From positions 434,001-498,000 of the forward strand of contig NZ_BPQD01000003.1 in NCBI RefSeq assembly GCF_022179065.1: a stretch of DNA of 64,000 nt, written 5' to 3'. The translations under genes were made by a program, and so were the position numbers. How positions within the stretch are numbered: position 1 is the stretch's first letter; each line of letters starts with the position of its first letter. Source of the DNA: Methylobacterium adhaesivum (GTDB lineage Bacteria > Pseudomonadota > Alphaproteobacteria > Rhizobiales > Beijerinckiaceae). Under the pieces are notes generated by a model. That model did not search any database. It saw nothing but the letters and a program-made list of their open reading frames with translations, and was not told the origin of the DNA. Shown here piece after piece: positions 55,957 to 64,000 of this stretch.

Positions 55957-56767
55957 GGCGGCGTTGTCCCGTCGCAAGGGATGCCGCGTCCCGCACGGGC
56001 AACGGACGCTCGCCCCGCCGTCGGTTGCGCCCGATGCACCCGCCGCACCCTCGCGCTTCGGACGACGCCTCCTGTCGCGTCTCCCCTGCCTGCTCGTGGG
56101 TGCCATCCTGCTGGTCGGCGCGACGGGATTCGTCGCTTTCGACGTCGCCTCGGTCCTGCAAAGTCGCACGGTGCGTGGCTACGGCGCGGGGCGGGCCCAT
56201 GTCGTCGCCTACATCTCGGGCAATCTCGCCGACGGCTACATTCTGCTGGCCGGCGATTCCCATGTCGAACTGGCGCGACCCGAGCCCGTGTCCTGCGGTC
56301 GCCGGATCCTCAATGCCGGCGTCTCGGGTGCGAAGGCCAGCGATTACAGCGCGTTCCTCGACATGCTGACGCTCAGGAGCCGCCCGGCCGTGGCGGTGGT
56401 CACCCTCGGCACCAACCACCTCAAGCGCAAGGTCACGCTCACGCGCCGCGAGGTCGCGGATCGCTACGAGGCGGAGCTCACGGGTGTCGTCGAACGCCTG
56501 TCCCGTCTCGCCGACCGGGTCGTCGTCGCGGCCGTTCCGCCCGCCAGCACGTCCCTCGACCGGTATCTCGACCGTGCGGGAATCGCCGCGTTGACGCGGC
56601 GTCAGGCCCGCGTCTGCGCGCGCCTCGGGTGTACGACGGTGGACCCGTATGCAAGCTATCGCGGCGCCGCGTTCGACATCGCCCGTCCGGGCGCGACGGA
56701 GGACGGCCTTCACCTCACCGACTACGCTGCGGCCTACAGGGCGATCGATCGGCTTCTGTGTTCGTGA
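55943..56767 (+). CDS. Membrane-anchored SGNH/GDSL-type hydrolase-like protein
   Basis: 274 residues from ATG 55943. One N-terminal membrane helix (LLVGAILLVGATGFVAFDVA) anchors a periplasmic SGNH domain: block I LLAGDSHVELA with the nucleophile Ser, block II NAGVSGAKASDY with Gly, block III VTLGTNHLKRK with Asn, block V EDGLHLTDYAA with Asp-x-x-His. All four catalytic blocks are present. The family includes O-acetylesterases and acetyltransferases of glycans; substrate unknown. It could be functionally linked to the MBOAT protein at 40971, though it is far away. Confidence 0.78.
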   Translation: MGDGEAALSRRKGCRVPHGQRTLAPPSVAPDAPAAPSRFGRRLLSRLPCLLVGAILLVGATGFVAFDVASVLQSRTVRGYGAGRAHVVAYISGNLADGYILLAGDSHVELARPEPVSCGRRILNAGVSGAKASDYSAFLDMLTLRSRPAVAVVTLGTNHLKRKVTLTRREVADRYEAELTGVVERLSRLADRVVVAAVPPASTSLDRYLDRAGIAALTRRQARVCARLGCTTVDPYASYRGAAFDIARPGATEDGLHLTDYAAAYRAIDRLLCS

Positions 56768-56809
56768 CGATCCGTGCCGGAACCGCTCGGCCCGGCTTCG
56801 GGGACCGCG

Positions 56810-58429
<1,620 letters not shown>

Positions 58430-58548
58430 GGCGGGCAACGGCGTTCCGGTGTCCGCGAGGAAAGGCGGACGGCCTTGCCGGGAGCGGCGGGCCAGGGTGA
58501 GGCTGTGTAGGCGTTTCCGCCCCTGAGCGCAAAGCCGCCAGGGCGGCC

Positions 58549-59301
58549 TCAGCCCCGGCCGATATACGGCATCTTCGTCGCCATCACGGTCATGAACTGG
58601 ACGTTGGCCGAGAGCGGCAGCCCCGCCATGTAGACCACGGCCTGCGCCACGTGGGCGGCATCCATCACCGGCTCCAGCCGGATGCTGCCATCGGCCTGCC
58701 GGGCGCCGTGGCCGAAGCCTTCCGTCATCTCCGTCGCGGCGTTGCCGACGTCGATCTGGCCGCAGGCGATGTCGTGGGCCCGGCCGTCCAGGGAGGTGGC
58801 GCGGGTGAGCCCGGTCATGGCGTGCTTCGTCGCGGTGTACGGCGCGGAGTTCGGCCGCGGCACCTGGGCCGCGATGGAGCCGTTGTTGATGATGCGCCCG
58901 CCCCGGGGGGCCTGCGCCTTCATCAGCCGGAACGCGCCCTGCGTGCACAGGAACGCGCCCGTGAGGTTCACGTCGACGCTTGTGCGCCAATCGGCGAGGC
59001 TGACCTCGTCGACGGGGACCCCGGGGGTGAACACGCCGGCGTTGTTGAACAGGACGTCGAGGCGACCATAGCTGTCCCGAGTCCGGTCGAACAGGTGCGC
59101 CACGGCCTCCGGATCGGCGACATCGGTCACGACGGCAAGGGCCTCCCCACCCCTGCCCCGCACGGCCTCGGCCACACCCTCGAGCCGGTCCAGCCGGCGC
59201 CCCGCCAGCACCACGGCGTAGCCCGCCTCCGCCAACCCGAGGGCCACCGCCCGGCCGATCCCCGACCCGGCCCCGGTCACCATCGCGATCCGATCCGCCA
59301 T
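58549..59301 (-). CDS. Short-chain dehydrogenase/reductase family oxidoreductase
   Basis: 250 residues, classical SDR. Cofactor loop TGAGSGIG near the N-terminus, NNAG ([11 protein letters not shown]), catalytic Ser in [11 protein letters not shown] and Tyr/Lys in YTATKHA. Arg residues after the cofactor loop ([10 protein letters not shown]) favour NADP(H). The substrate is not predictable. ATG 59301 is used; the in-frame continuation upstream runs antisense through the tRNA gene and is spurious. Confidence 0.9.
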   Translation of the reverse strand: MADRIAMVTGAGSGIGRAVALGLAEAGYAVVLAGRRLDRLEGVAEAVRGRGGEALAVVTDVADPEAVAHLFDRTRDSYGRLDVLFNNAGVFTPGVPVDEVSLADWRTSVDVNLTGAFLCTQGAFRLMKAQAPRGGRIINNGSIAAQVPRPNSAPYTATKHAMTGLTRATSLDGRAHDIACGQIDVGNAATEMTEGFGHGARQADGSIRLEPVMDAAHVAQAVVYMAGLPLSANVQFMTVMATKMPYIGRG

Positions 59302-59481
59302 TCGCCTGCTCCCCGCACTCCACGCCGCTGATAAAGCCGCCGCCCCCCTGTTGCCAGCATCGGCTGCTGCGTCTAGACACCAGCCGGCCTGAGAGTGCCT
59401 CACCAAACTCCCGATCGCTGCTGGATCCCGTTCTGGAGATAGCGGCGCCGCGGGAGTTTCGCGGGAGACACTCAGCAGCGA

Positions 59482-59556
<75 letters not shown>

Positions 59557-59557
59557 A

Positions 59558-59573
59558 ATTTCCCTAGGGAAAT
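59558..59573. repeat. 16-bp perfect palindrome directly after tRNA-Gln
   Basis: The sequence ATTTCCCTAGGGAAAT is fully self-complementary and starts two bases after the tRNA CCA. With no loop it is unlikely to be a classical terminator. It could be a processing structure or a scar at a tRNA integration site; no integrase or repeated tRNA end is seen. Confidence 0.5.
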
Positions 59574-59751
59574 CAGCACTTAGCCCTGCAGACAAATCGG
59601 ACAAATTAGAACAGACGGTGTTTTCGGCCGCACAAAGGCCCGCACACTCTGTTCACGCCTCGTCCCGCCTGCCTGCTGGTAGGACGGCCGCCACCGCGTC
59701 GGTGGATTGAGTCGCATCGGCCTTACGCCCTGGCGACCCTAGGTCAGGCAC

Positions 59752-60882
59752 ATGGACCGCAGCTTCCCCCTGACCCGCGCCGCCGGCCTCGACAGCCTCT
59801 CCGATTTCCTCGCAGGCGCGGGCGCGGCCTATGCCGCCAACCGCAACACCGACCGGGGGCCGGAAGCCGAGGCGACCACCTCGGGCCTCTCGCCTTATCT
59901 CCGCCGGCGCCTGATCACGGAGGCCGAGGTGGTCGCCACCGCCGACCGGGCCTTCGGTGATGGCGGGGCGGAGAAGTTCGTCTCGGAGGTGTTCTGGCGA
60001 ACCTACTTCAAGGGCCACCTGGAGACCCATCCCGCCGCCTGGGCGGATTATCGCACGCTGGCCGCGGCGGGCCATGACCGCCTCGCCGCCGAACCCGGCC
60101 TGCGGCGGACCTATGCAACGGCGGTCGAAGGACGGACAGGCATCGACGGCTTCGACGACTGGGCTCGCGAACTCGTCGCCACGGGCTGGCTCCACAATCA
60201 CGCCAGGATGTGGTTCGCCTCCATCTGGATCTTCACCCTGCGCCTCCCCTGGGCGCTCGGGGCCGACTTCTTCCTGCGTCATCTCCTCGACGGCGACCCG
60301 GCGAGCAACACCCTGTCCTGGCGCTGGGTCGCGGGCCTGCACACGCGCGGCAAGCACTACGTCGCACGCGCCGAGAACATCCGGCGCTATACGGACGGAC
60401 GCTTCGATCCCGTAGGGCTCGACGAATATCCGGACGCCCTGGACGAGGCGATGCCGCCGCGCGAGGTGCCGCTGCCACGGGGCGACGCCGCCCCGAGGGG
60501 CGAGATCGCGTTGCTCCTCCACCTCGACGATCTTCACCCGGAAAGTCTGCCGTTGGGGGATGCGAAGGTGGTTCGGCTCGGCGGCCTGATCGCCCATGCG
60601 GACGGCGCGTCCAGGCGCGTCAGGTCGGCGGACATGGCCGCCATGGCTGACGCCCTGGCCCGCGCCGAGGCGCATTTTGGGTGTCCGGCCGGCGATGTTG
60701 GAACCGACTGGAGCGGGGGGCTTCCCGTGGTGACGGCTTGGGCACCCGTCGGGCCATCGGCAGCTGCGCTGCCCCAGGGTAGCCTGCGGGTGCGACGGGC
60801 GTGGGACGAGGCCGCTTGGCCGAGGGCGACACGCGGGTACTCCCGCCTGCGCTCTGTGATCCCGAGCCTGCTCGGCGCCTGA
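59752..60882 (+). CDS. Photolyase/cryptochrome-type FAD-binding protein without N-terminal antenna domain
   Basis: 376 residues. Residues about 10-240 form the helical FAD-binding domain of photolyases: LSPYLRRRLITEAEVV, KFVSEVFWRTYFKGHLETHP, GYLHNHARMWFASIW-like (here GWLHNHARMWFASIWIFTLR) and GDPASNTLSWRWVAGLHTRG. The alpha/beta domain normally at the N-terminus is missing; instead about 130 residues follow at the C-terminus (GEIALLLHLDDLHPESL ... GDVGTDWSGGLPVVTAWAP) that could be a displaced alpha/beta domain. Whether it repairs DNA or senses light is unknown. Starts ATG 59752. Confidence 0.8.
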   Translation: MDRSFPLTRAAGLDSLSDFLAGAGAAYAANRNTDRGPEAEATTSGLSPYLRRRLITEAEVVATADRAFGDGGAEKFVSEVFWRTYFKGHLETHPAAWADYRTLAAAGHDRLAAEPGLRRTYATAVEGRTGIDGFDDWARELVATGWLHNHARMWFASIWIFTLRLPWALGADFFLRHLLDGDPASNTLSWRWVAGLHTRGKHYVARAENIRRYTDGRFDPVGLDEYPDALDEAMPPREVPLPRGDAAPRGEIALLLHLDDLHPESLPLGDAKVVRLGGLIAHADGASRRVRSADMAAMADALARAEAHFGCPAGDVGTDWSGGLPVVTAWAPVGPSAAALPQGSLRVRRAWDEAAWPRATRGYSRLRSVIPSLLGA

Positions 60883-60937
60883 TCCCAGTAAAACCAGGGC
60901 TGTCACCCGGCGATCACGTGGCCCTCGGGAGAGGCCT

Positions 60938-61660
60938 TCACCCTCTCGGAGCCCGCCACCCAGCCGCCTTCGCTTCGTCCTCGGAGCAGAACATGCGTTC
61001 GCCTGAGCCGACGTCGATCACGGTCTTGTCGTAGTCTCGAGATCCGGGCACGTGATAGATCTGATCGCCCTTTCGGTTGATGTTGCCCTTGATCTGGCAG
61101 CCCGCCGCTGAAGCCGCCGGGGCCTTCGTCGTTGGAGAGGCAGGCGCCGGCGTGATGGCGGCGGCCCCAGGTGCATCGCCTTCCCGCTTGCCCTTGCGCC
61201 AATCCCACGGTGGCGTGAACGGGCCAGCCCAGATTCCCCGCTTCGCAGCCTTTGCCTCGTCTTCCAGCGAGACATAGGCCTTGGAGTATTGGCGGTAGGC
61301 CATGCCCCAGCCCTGGGCGACGAGCCAGCCGTTCAGATCTTCGGCGCCGAGATGGCAGATCGCGACCGAGCGACCATATCGATCCTTGTCCACGACATCG
61401 CACGCGACGTTTCCCGAGCCGATCTTGTCCGCGAGCGCGAAGGCCGCCTTACGCCCACAAGGGTAGTCCCTGCCAGCAGCGTCACCGCACATCTGCGAGC
61501 TCTCCGGTGTATCGACACCCTGAAGGCGGAATCGCTGCCCGCGAATGTCGAGCGTGTCACCGTCGATGACTGATGCTCGGCCCGTAACCGTTTCCGCCTC
61601 CGCCGCCGTGCACAGCAGCAGAATGGCGACTGCTCCGAATGCGGCCCTCAACGGGAACAC
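60938..61660 (-). CDS. Secreted thermonuclease-family (SNase-like) protein
   Basis: 240 residues from GTG 61660; a TTG at 61651 overlaps the preceding stop (TTGA) and is equally plausible. Signal peptide (FGAVAILLLCTAAEA), then the nuclease fold: VIDGDTLDIRGQRFRLQGVD TPE, CGRKAAFALADKI, KDRYGRSVAICHLGAEDLNG WLV and DEAKAAKRGIW. The active-site Arg/Asp/Glu positions look retained. After a Pro/Ala linker, a C-terminal domain (CQIKGNINRKGDQIYHVPGS ... ERMFCSEDEAKAAGWR) common to such rhizobial proteins follows. Acts outside the cytoplasm. Confidence 0.85.
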   Translation of the reverse strand: MFPLRAAFGAVAILLLCTAAEAETVTGRASVIDGDTLDIRGQRFRLQGVDTPESSQMCGDAAGRDYPCGRKAAFALADKIGSGNVACDVVDKDRYGRSVAICHLGAEDLNGWLVAQGWGMAYRQYSKAYVSLEDEAKAAKRGIWAGPFTPPWDWRKGKREGDAPGAAAITPAPASPTTKAPAASAAGCQIKGNINRKGDQIYHVPGSRDYDKTVIDVGSGERMFCSEDEAKAAGWRAPRG

Positions 61661-61830
61661 TTTTTCTTCGAAGCGCTGATGCTGCCATCTTGGCAAAGGA
61701 ACTTGCCGTTCTGGCATGCCTTGATCCCGCCCTTGCCCTGCGAGCACGGCGTGTTGCGAGCATCGGCCGTGCCGAGGGCTATGAGCAGAGCGCCGATCCC
61801 GATCAGAGCCAGCGTCAGTGCACGAATCAT
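61648..61830 (-). CDS. Small secreted cysteine-containing protein, coupled to the nuclease
   Basis: 60 residues. Signal peptide (ALTLALIGIGALLIALGTADA), then about 35 residues with four Cys: NTPCSQGKGGIKACQNGKFL CQDGSISASKKKCSR, suggesting two disulfides. Unknown family. Its stop lies inside the start region of the thermonuclease gene, so the two are translated together. The Shine-Dalgarno GGGGAGGA is in the 3' arm of a perfect 10-bp hairpin (61835-61860). Confidence 0.72.
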   Translation of the reverse strand: MIRALTLALIGIGALLIALGTADARNTPCSQGKGGIKACQNGKFLCQDGSISASKKKCSR

Positions 61831-61834
61831 TGAG

Positions 61835-61860
61835 CATCCTCCCCTTTTGCGGGGAGGATG
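61835..61860 (-). promoter_or_regulatory. Leader hairpin containing the ribosome binding site
   Basis: On the minus strand, arms CATCCTCCCC and GGGGAGGATG pair perfectly around a 6-nt loop (GCAAAA), then CTCA and the ATG at 61830. The whole Shine-Dalgarno is in the 3' arm, so translation of the small protein and coupled nuclease may be blocked until the stem opens. It has no U-tract, so it is not a normal terminator. Confidence 0.6.
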
Positions 61861-61940
61861 GCTTGTTCGTCCTAAGGTTGTCGAGCAGTTTGTTTGCGAT
61901 CTTGGATGGTGAATGTGGATGGAGGATCGAGGCTTTGGCG

Positions 61941-62201
61941 ATGGTCCTGCCACGATGGCTTCGTGACCGCCTCATGCCGACACGGTTCCGCTGGGAGGTC
62001 GCGGGCAAGGCCACCGATCTTCTCTCCGTCCACGGCGGCCTAGCCTACCGCGTCGCCCGCGAGCAGGCCCGAATGGAAAGGGCCGGCGGCCACTCCACCG
62101 AGTGCCGCTTCTGGAGCCGCGTCGCGGTCGAGATCGCCCGGCGCGAGGGACGGGCCGATCAGATCGGCGTGAAGGGTGGGGATCGGTGGCCAGATCCCTG
62201 A
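61941..62201 (+). CDS. Hypothetical protein (86 residues)
   Basis: Start MVLPRWLRDRLMPTRFRWEV, then AGKATDLLSVHGGLAYRVAR and CRFWSRVAVEIARREGRADQ. Basic, helical, no signal peptide. I recall similar small proteins with a GGLAYR-A-REQAR pattern in Methylobacterium-like genomes, all unannotated. ATG 61941 follows a GAGG 10 bases upstream. Divergent from the small secreted gene. Function unknown. Confidence 0.58.
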   Translation: MVLPRWLRDRLMPTRFRWEVAGKATDLLSVHGGLAYRVAREQARMERAGGHSTECRFWSRVAVEIARREGRADQIGVKGGDRWPDP

Positions 62202-62330
62202 TCTCGGGTCAAAATCCAATCTGCTTGACCATGCAGAGAGCCACCAGAAGAGAAGGAATCGTCGGCTCGGATGATGCCATGCCGACGCAATTCTGGAATC
62301 AGGCCACTGCGTTCGTATGCAGCTCGAACC

Positions 62331-62930
62331 TCAATCAAGGATGTCGGTCTGTTTGCCTACGACCACGGCGAAAAGGTCGTTGAGCGCGGCTAGGCTCGCC
62401 GCTTGAAGCTGCGCGGCTGGGACAATCGAACCGTCCAGCGCAGGCAGATCGCGAGTCGCCGTAGAAGAGGCAACTACGGTCGGCCGGAACCCAAGGCTGA
62501 AGGCGCCGCGCGCCGTGGAGTTGATGCACATGTGCGTCATGAAGCCTGCCAGGACGATGTCCTTCACCCCCGTCGCCTCCAACTGCGCCTGGAGGTCGGT
62601 TCCGACGAACGCATTCGGGTAGGCCTTCGTGATCACTGGCTCGCTGCCCTGAGGGGCCACCTCACTGCTGATCTGACCGATCGGTGCCGTGACGTCGTAG
62701 GGTGAGCCCGGTCCGGCATCGTGCCGGATGTGGATAATTGGGATGCCCGCATCCCGCGCCCGCACGAGCAGGTCGGCAGCTTCCTGAAGGGCGGGCTCGA
62801 CACCTTCGAGTCGCATCACACCCTGGCGATAGGTCTCCTGCAGGTCGATCATCACGAGGGCCGAGCCCTTGAAGGATGGAGGCTGCGTGTCGAGACCGGA
62901 CAGGCCGCGCAGGGTCGAAAGATCTGACAT
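62331..62930 (-). CDS. Isochorismatase-family cysteine hydrolase
   Basis: 199 residues. The Cys-Lys-Asp catalytic triad is readable: Asp in ALVMIDLQETY, Lys in VITKAYPNAFVGTDL, Cys in AGFMTHMCINSTARGA. The non-proline cis-peptide region before Cys is typical. The family includes nicotinamidases and N-carbamoyl-amide hydrolases; substrate unassigned. ATG 62930 has a strong GGAGG ten bases upstream. Alone between unrelated genes. Confidence 0.9.
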   Translation of the reverse strand: MSDLSTLRGLSGLDTQPPSFKGSALVMIDLQETYRQGVMRLEGVEPALQEAADLLVRARDAGIPIIHIRHDAGPGSPYDVTAPIGQISSEVAPQGSEPVITKAYPNAFVGTDLQAQLEATGVKDIVLAGFMTHMCINSTARGAFSLGFRPTVVASSTATRDLPALDGSIVPAAQLQAASLAALNDLFAVVVGKQTDILD

Positions 62931-63128
62931 CGTGTTTTTCCTCCCGCACCGCTCGAATTTCGCGGTGTCATACGAGCGTGGTGCGGACCCTAGCACTTAT
63001 AGACCGCAAGACACCTTGGCGGAAAGTTGGAGTGCCATCACCTCGGCACACTTCAACTCCCGTTCCCGTGTCGATCCATCTGGGGCGTGGAGATGGTGAA
63101 CAGGCTACCCGTCGACGAGAGCCACTTC

Positions 63129-64000
63129 TCAAGCGTGCGCCGTCGGCAGCTCGGTCACCTGCGTCGTGTATCGGGGCGAGCGCATCTCGAACTTCGTCGA
63201 CCACGTCCGCTTCTCGGTGAGCCCTGCGCGCGCCGGTACCACCGATCCCCGGCCGAACCGGCTGTTGCACGCGTCCATCGCCGCCATGAGCGGGCCGCTT
63301 CGCTCTCGGTTGAGCCCACCAATGAGGGCCCTCGGGCTGTAATTGAGGGGCATCAGGTCCGTAGTGATGACCCCAGCCTTGCTGTACCGCCACGGCCGGT
63401 CCCCCGGCGCCTCGCGCCAGGTCCGGGCAACGCCGAGCTGCGCCGCCTGGATCAGCACAAGCGAATCGTTTGTCGCCTCGGGCAGCGTCACCGTGGTGGA
63501 GACCGAACGCATCGGGTCACCGCGGTCGTGGGTCGAGGTATGGTAGAAGACCGTGAGCTGGTCGGTGCCGAGCCCCTCGCGCCGGAGCTTCTCGCCCAGG
63601 CGCGTCGCATGCGCTGCCACGGCCTGCTCCAGCGTGCCGCGGTCCTCCACCCGCCGGGAGAACGAACGGGTGACGGCGCAGCCCTTGCGCTGGGCCGGCA
63701 CCAGCTCGAGGGGCAGGCACGAGAGCCCACGCAGTTCGTGGATGATGCGCTCGCCCACCACCGTCATGGCCTTGCGCACCGGCCGGGGATCGAGGTCGCG
63801 CAGGTCCGCCACCGTGTCGACGCCCATGGCCTCGATCTTCGCCGCCGAGGCGCGCCCGATGCCCCAGACCTCGGACGCCGTGATCCGGCAGAGCCAGTGG
63901 TCGTAGGCCACGGGGTCGGTCAGGTCGCACACCCCGTCCAAGGCCGGTTGGGTCTTGGCGATGTGGTTGGCGAGCTTGGCGAGCGTCTTCGTCGGGCCGA
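63129..64000 (-). CDS. umuC: Y-family DNA polymerase, UmuC type (partial, cut by right edge)
   Basis: 290 residues of the C-terminal two-thirds are visible; the N-terminal palm/catalytic part lies beyond the right edge. At the edge the reading begins with GPTKTLAKLANHIAK, then the helix-hairpin-helix (SEVWGIGRASAAKIEAMGVD), little-finger domain (FSRRVEDRGTLEQAVAAHAT) and the UmuC-type C-terminus (ACNSRFGRGSVVPA, KFEMRSPRYTTQVTELPTA). UmuC carries out translesion synthesis with UmuD'. No umuD is visible; it may lie outside. SOS control cannot be judged because the promoter is outside. Confidence 0.9.
   Translation of the reverse strand, partial: GPTKTLAKLANHIAKTQPALDGVCDLTDPVAYDHWLCRITASEVWGIGRASAAKIEAMGVDTVADLRDLDPRPVRKAMTVVGERIIHELRGLSCLPLELVPAQRKGCAVTRSFSRRVEDRGTLEQAVAAHATRLGEKLRREGLGTDQLTVFYHTSTHDRGDPMRSVSTTVTLPEATNDSLVLIQAAQLGVARTWREAPGDRPWRYSKAGVITTDLMPLNYSPRALIGGLNRERSGPLMAAMDACNSRFGRGSVVPARAGLTEKRTWSTKFEMRSPRYTTQVTELPTAHA

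Overview
The window is high-GC DNA from an alphaproteobacterium. A Methylobacterium/Methylorubrum-like member of the Hyphomicrobiales (Rhizobiales) fits best. The gene content supports this: a methylsuccinyl-CoA dehydrogenase of the ethylmalonyl-CoA pathway, phasins (polyhydroxyalkanoate storage), an NdvA-type glucan exporter, the CckA cell-cycle kinase, a MotE/FliX-type flagellar locus, a zinc-ligand-poor DksA and perfect CtrA-type TTAA-N7-TTAA sites. The genus is inferred from gene content, not from a marker-gene comparison. I see no transposase, integrase, prophage or CRISPR array; this reads as ordinary chromosome.

Layout. 1-5.5 kb: a Deg/HtrA protease cut by the left edge, two phasin-like genes, two divergent paralogous glycosyltransferases sharing an unusual cysteine pattern, and a 60-residue protein. 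5.6-12.5 kb: methylsuccinyl-CoA dehydrogenase, an EamA transporter, a YihY/BrkB membrane protein, a transglutaminase-like protein and the glucan ABC exporter. 12.7-16.6 kb: motA-motB stator genes and a chemoreceptor. 16.6-21.6 kb: two coupled small genes, recA with an SOS-like box, and cckA.

21.8-45.6 kb is the flagellar region. One arm reads flgB-flgC-fliE-fliQ-fliR-flhB leftward and fliO-fliP rightward from a divergent promoter region with two perfect CtrA-type boxes. A second arm reads fliL-fliM-DUF6468-motE leftward (followed by an IalB-family gene, a small secreted protein and a 1120-residue TPR protein) and flgF-flgG-flgA-flgH rightward, from a region with a third CtrA-type box and a sigma-54-like element. 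A third reads fliX leftward and flgI-flgJ-flgN rightward. dksA, an MBOAT acyltransferase and a 58-residue membrane protein lie between flgH and fliX. Because cckA (the kinase feeding CtrA) is adjacent, the window links cell-cycle control to flagellar assembly.

45.7-55.4 kb: a porin-like fragment, a BLUF-like protein with unusual substitutions, and a complete kdp system (a 27-residue leader ORF, kdpF, A, a 69-residue membrane ORF, B, C, D, E) for high-affinity K+ uptake. 55.6-59.6 kb: a small membrane protein overlapping an SGNH-hydrolase-like gene, prfC, a short-chain dehydrogenase and tRNA-Gln(TTG). 59.7-64 kb is more accessory: a photolyase-type FAD protein without the N-terminal antenna domain, a secreted thermonuclease coupled to a small cysteine-containing secreted protein whose Shine-Dalgarno lies inside a perfect hairpin, a short hypothetical gene, an isochorismatase-family hydrolase, and a UmuC-type polymerase cut by the right edge.

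I found no wholly new multi-gene system that I can defend. The best leads are the BLUF variant, the shared C-x13-C-x8-C-x4-C insert in the paired glycosyltransferases, the hairpin-buried ribosome site, the extra tiny kdp ORFs, and the CtrA/sigma-54-like promoter sets.
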